From positions 1 to 30,789 of the forward strand of contig CAJMJM010000006.1 of the NCBI GenBank assembly GCA_905213725.1: 30,789 nt of DNA, in the 5' to 3' direction. Made by a program: the position numbers and the translations under genes. Under the pieces are notes generated by a model. That model saw only the letters and a list, made by a program, of their open reading frames with translations, did no database searches and was not told the DNA's origin. This DNA comes from Collinsella aerofaciens (GTDB lineage: Bacteria > Actinomycetota > Coriobacteriia > Coriobacteriales > Coriobacteriaceae). Shown piece by piece: positions 29,889-30,789 of the stretch (within the stretch, counting starts at the first letter, position 1; each line of letters begins with the position of its first letter).

Positions 29889-30425
29889 ATGGGTCTGTTT
29901 GACATGTTCAAGAAGAAGGCTGAGCCCGCGGCTGTCGCTGCTCCGGCCTCCATCTCTGCTTCTGCTGGCGCCGACGTGCTGTGCTCGCCCGTCAAGGGCA
30001 AGGTCATCAAGATGGCCGACGTGCCCGATCCCGTCTTTGGTGGCGAGGTTCTGGGCAAGGGCTGTGCCGTGTGGCCCGAGGACGATCTGGTCTACGCTCC
30101 CTGCGACGGTAAGGTGACCGTCACCATGGGTCACGCCGTGGGTCTGCAGTCCGATAGCGGCATCGAGGTTCTGGTGCACGTTGGTGTCGATACCGTCAAC
30201 ATGAACGGTGACGGCTTCGAGGGCTTCGTCAAGGCCGACGACGTCGTGAAGGCCGGCCAGCCCATCCTCAAGATCGACCGCGCCAAGATCGCTGCCGCCG
30301 GTTACAAGGACTGCGTCGTCGTGGCCGTGTCCAACACCGCCGAGTTCGCCGACGTCGAGCTCGCCGTCGAGGCTGACTCCGCTGTCGCCGCCGGCGATGT
30401 CATCGTCAAGGTCGTCCGCAAGTAA
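29889..30425 (+). CDS. crr: PTS glucose-type EIIA protein
   Basis: The 178-residue soluble protein carries phosphate from HPr to EIIB components. A flexible Ala-rich N-terminal segment (about 1-28) precedes the EIIA Glc fold with SPVKGKVIKMADVPDPVF, the supporting histidine H82 (MGHAVGL) and the phosphorylated H97 in VLVHVGVDTVNMNGDGF. No EIIB or EIIC part is fused, so it is a stand-alone EIIA serving separate permeases, which fits the phospho-beta-glucosidase encoded earlier. AGAGGAG precedes ATG 29889; longer upstream frames are not supported. Confidence 0.92.
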   Translation: MGLFDMFKKKAEPAAVAAPASISASAGADVLCSPVKGKVIKMADVPDPVFGGEVLGKGCAVWPEDDLVYAPCDGKVTVTMGHAVGLQSDSGIEVLVHVGVDTVNMNGDGFEGFVKADDVVKAGQPILKIDRAKIAAAGYKDCVVVAVSNTAEFADVELAVEADSAVAAGDVIVKVVRK

Positions 30426-30452
30426 ACTGCGGCATCCAAAGGATGTGCAAGG

Positions 30453-30480
30453 GTGGTCGGGTTTTCCGGCCACCTTTTTT
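30453..30480 (+). terminator. Intrinsic terminator after the EIIA gene
   Basis: GGTGG-CGG pairs with CCGGCCACC (G-U pairs included) around TTTT and is followed by TTTTTT. Confidence 0.85.
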
Positions 30481-30566
30481 ATTGCACCGCGGGAAAGCGT
30501 TTTATTGCACGTTGGGCGGGCTTGCAAACCGTTCGGACGCTAAAACGAACCGACCGTGCCTTCGCG

Positions 30567-30594
30567 TTGCCGAGGGTGTTCATAAGCGGATAGT
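30567..30594 (+). promoter_or_regulatory. Possible promoter of the terminal lipoprotein gene
   Basis: TTGCCG, 16 bases, then GATAGT. It is moderately good; overlapping alternatives shifted by one or two bases exist. Confidence 0.35.
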
Positions 30595-30661
30595 ATGGGC
30601 TTACTTATTACAACGTGCGCCGCGTCTGGGAAGCGCAGTGCCGCTCATTGGGAGGAACAAC

Positions 30662-30789
30662 ATGAAAAAGAAGCTGCTGCTTGCACCCCTCATGGCCGTC
30701 TTGGTTGCATGTGTGGTCGTGCTTTCCGGCTGTGGAGGTCCTTCGGTTGAGGAGCTCATCACCGAGGATCTTACGACTCAGTTTGACGA
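30662..30789 (+). CDS. Lipoprotein, N-terminal part (cut by window end)
   Basis: Forty-two codons are present. The protein begins MKKKLLLAPLMAVLVACVVV with lipobox LSGC (C24), a type II signal peptide, followed by GGPSVEELITEDLTTQFD, the start of a helical mature domain. GGGAGGAA precedes the ATG. The mature part lies beyond the window, so function cannot be assigned. Confidence 0.8.
   Translation, partial: MKKKLLLAPLMAVLVACVVVLSGCGGPSVEELITEDLTTQFD

Overview
The window is high-GC DNA that most resembles a gut Coriobacteriia genome, probably Collinsella. The reasons are the gene content (a LuxR regulator fused to a transporter-like membrane domain, an Nramp-related magnesium transporter, GH1 plus PTS EIIA sugar genes, luxS), strong GC bias at third codon positions, and intergenic gaps full of long imperfect palindromes. 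The genus is inferred from recognised families, not from a database search.

Layout. 1-660: the end of a polysaccharide-deacetylase-like gene whose conserved histidines are missing. 661-4156: a magnesium block with a long structured leader, an MgtE-like PRC/MgtE_N/CBS protein split by an in-frame stop, and an Nramp-type transporter with a non-canonical metal site. 4214-6430 (minus): a surface O-acyltransferase with an SGNH domain. 6618-9957: ribokinase, nucleoside hydrolase, luxS and a DUF4867 gene. 9958-11808: hairpin repeats, a structured promoter element and a GH1 phospho-beta-glucosidase. 11876-15875: a membrane sensor that looks like a degenerate kinase, a true histidine kinase and a NarL-type regulator, tightly coupled. 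16069-20360 (minus): a four-gene cluster of zinc-ribbon, SPFH and lipoprotein genes resembling Bacillus ydjGHI. 20493-21904: an IS110-family element. 22161-23705: a membrane LuxR regulator. 23887-26866 (minus): mgtA with a 23-codon leader ORF. 27093-27776: pyrE. 28134-29306 (minus): an AT-richer Fic gene flanked by two copies of one hairpin. 29889-30425: PTS EIIA. 30662-end: a lipoprotein start.

The strongest result is the IS110 element. It sits inside a dispersed palindrome. The non-coding end upstream of its recombinase contains, in the order known for IS110 bridge RNAs, short segments matching the left target, right target, left donor and right donor sequences. This suggests a bridge-RNA-guided element aimed at a repetitive hairpin family. 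Further leads are the riboswitch-like mgtE leader, the mgtA leader peptide, a structured element of about 105 nt shared by the GH1 gene and the EIIA gene, and the operator array of the Fic gene. All alignments and pairings were done by eye.
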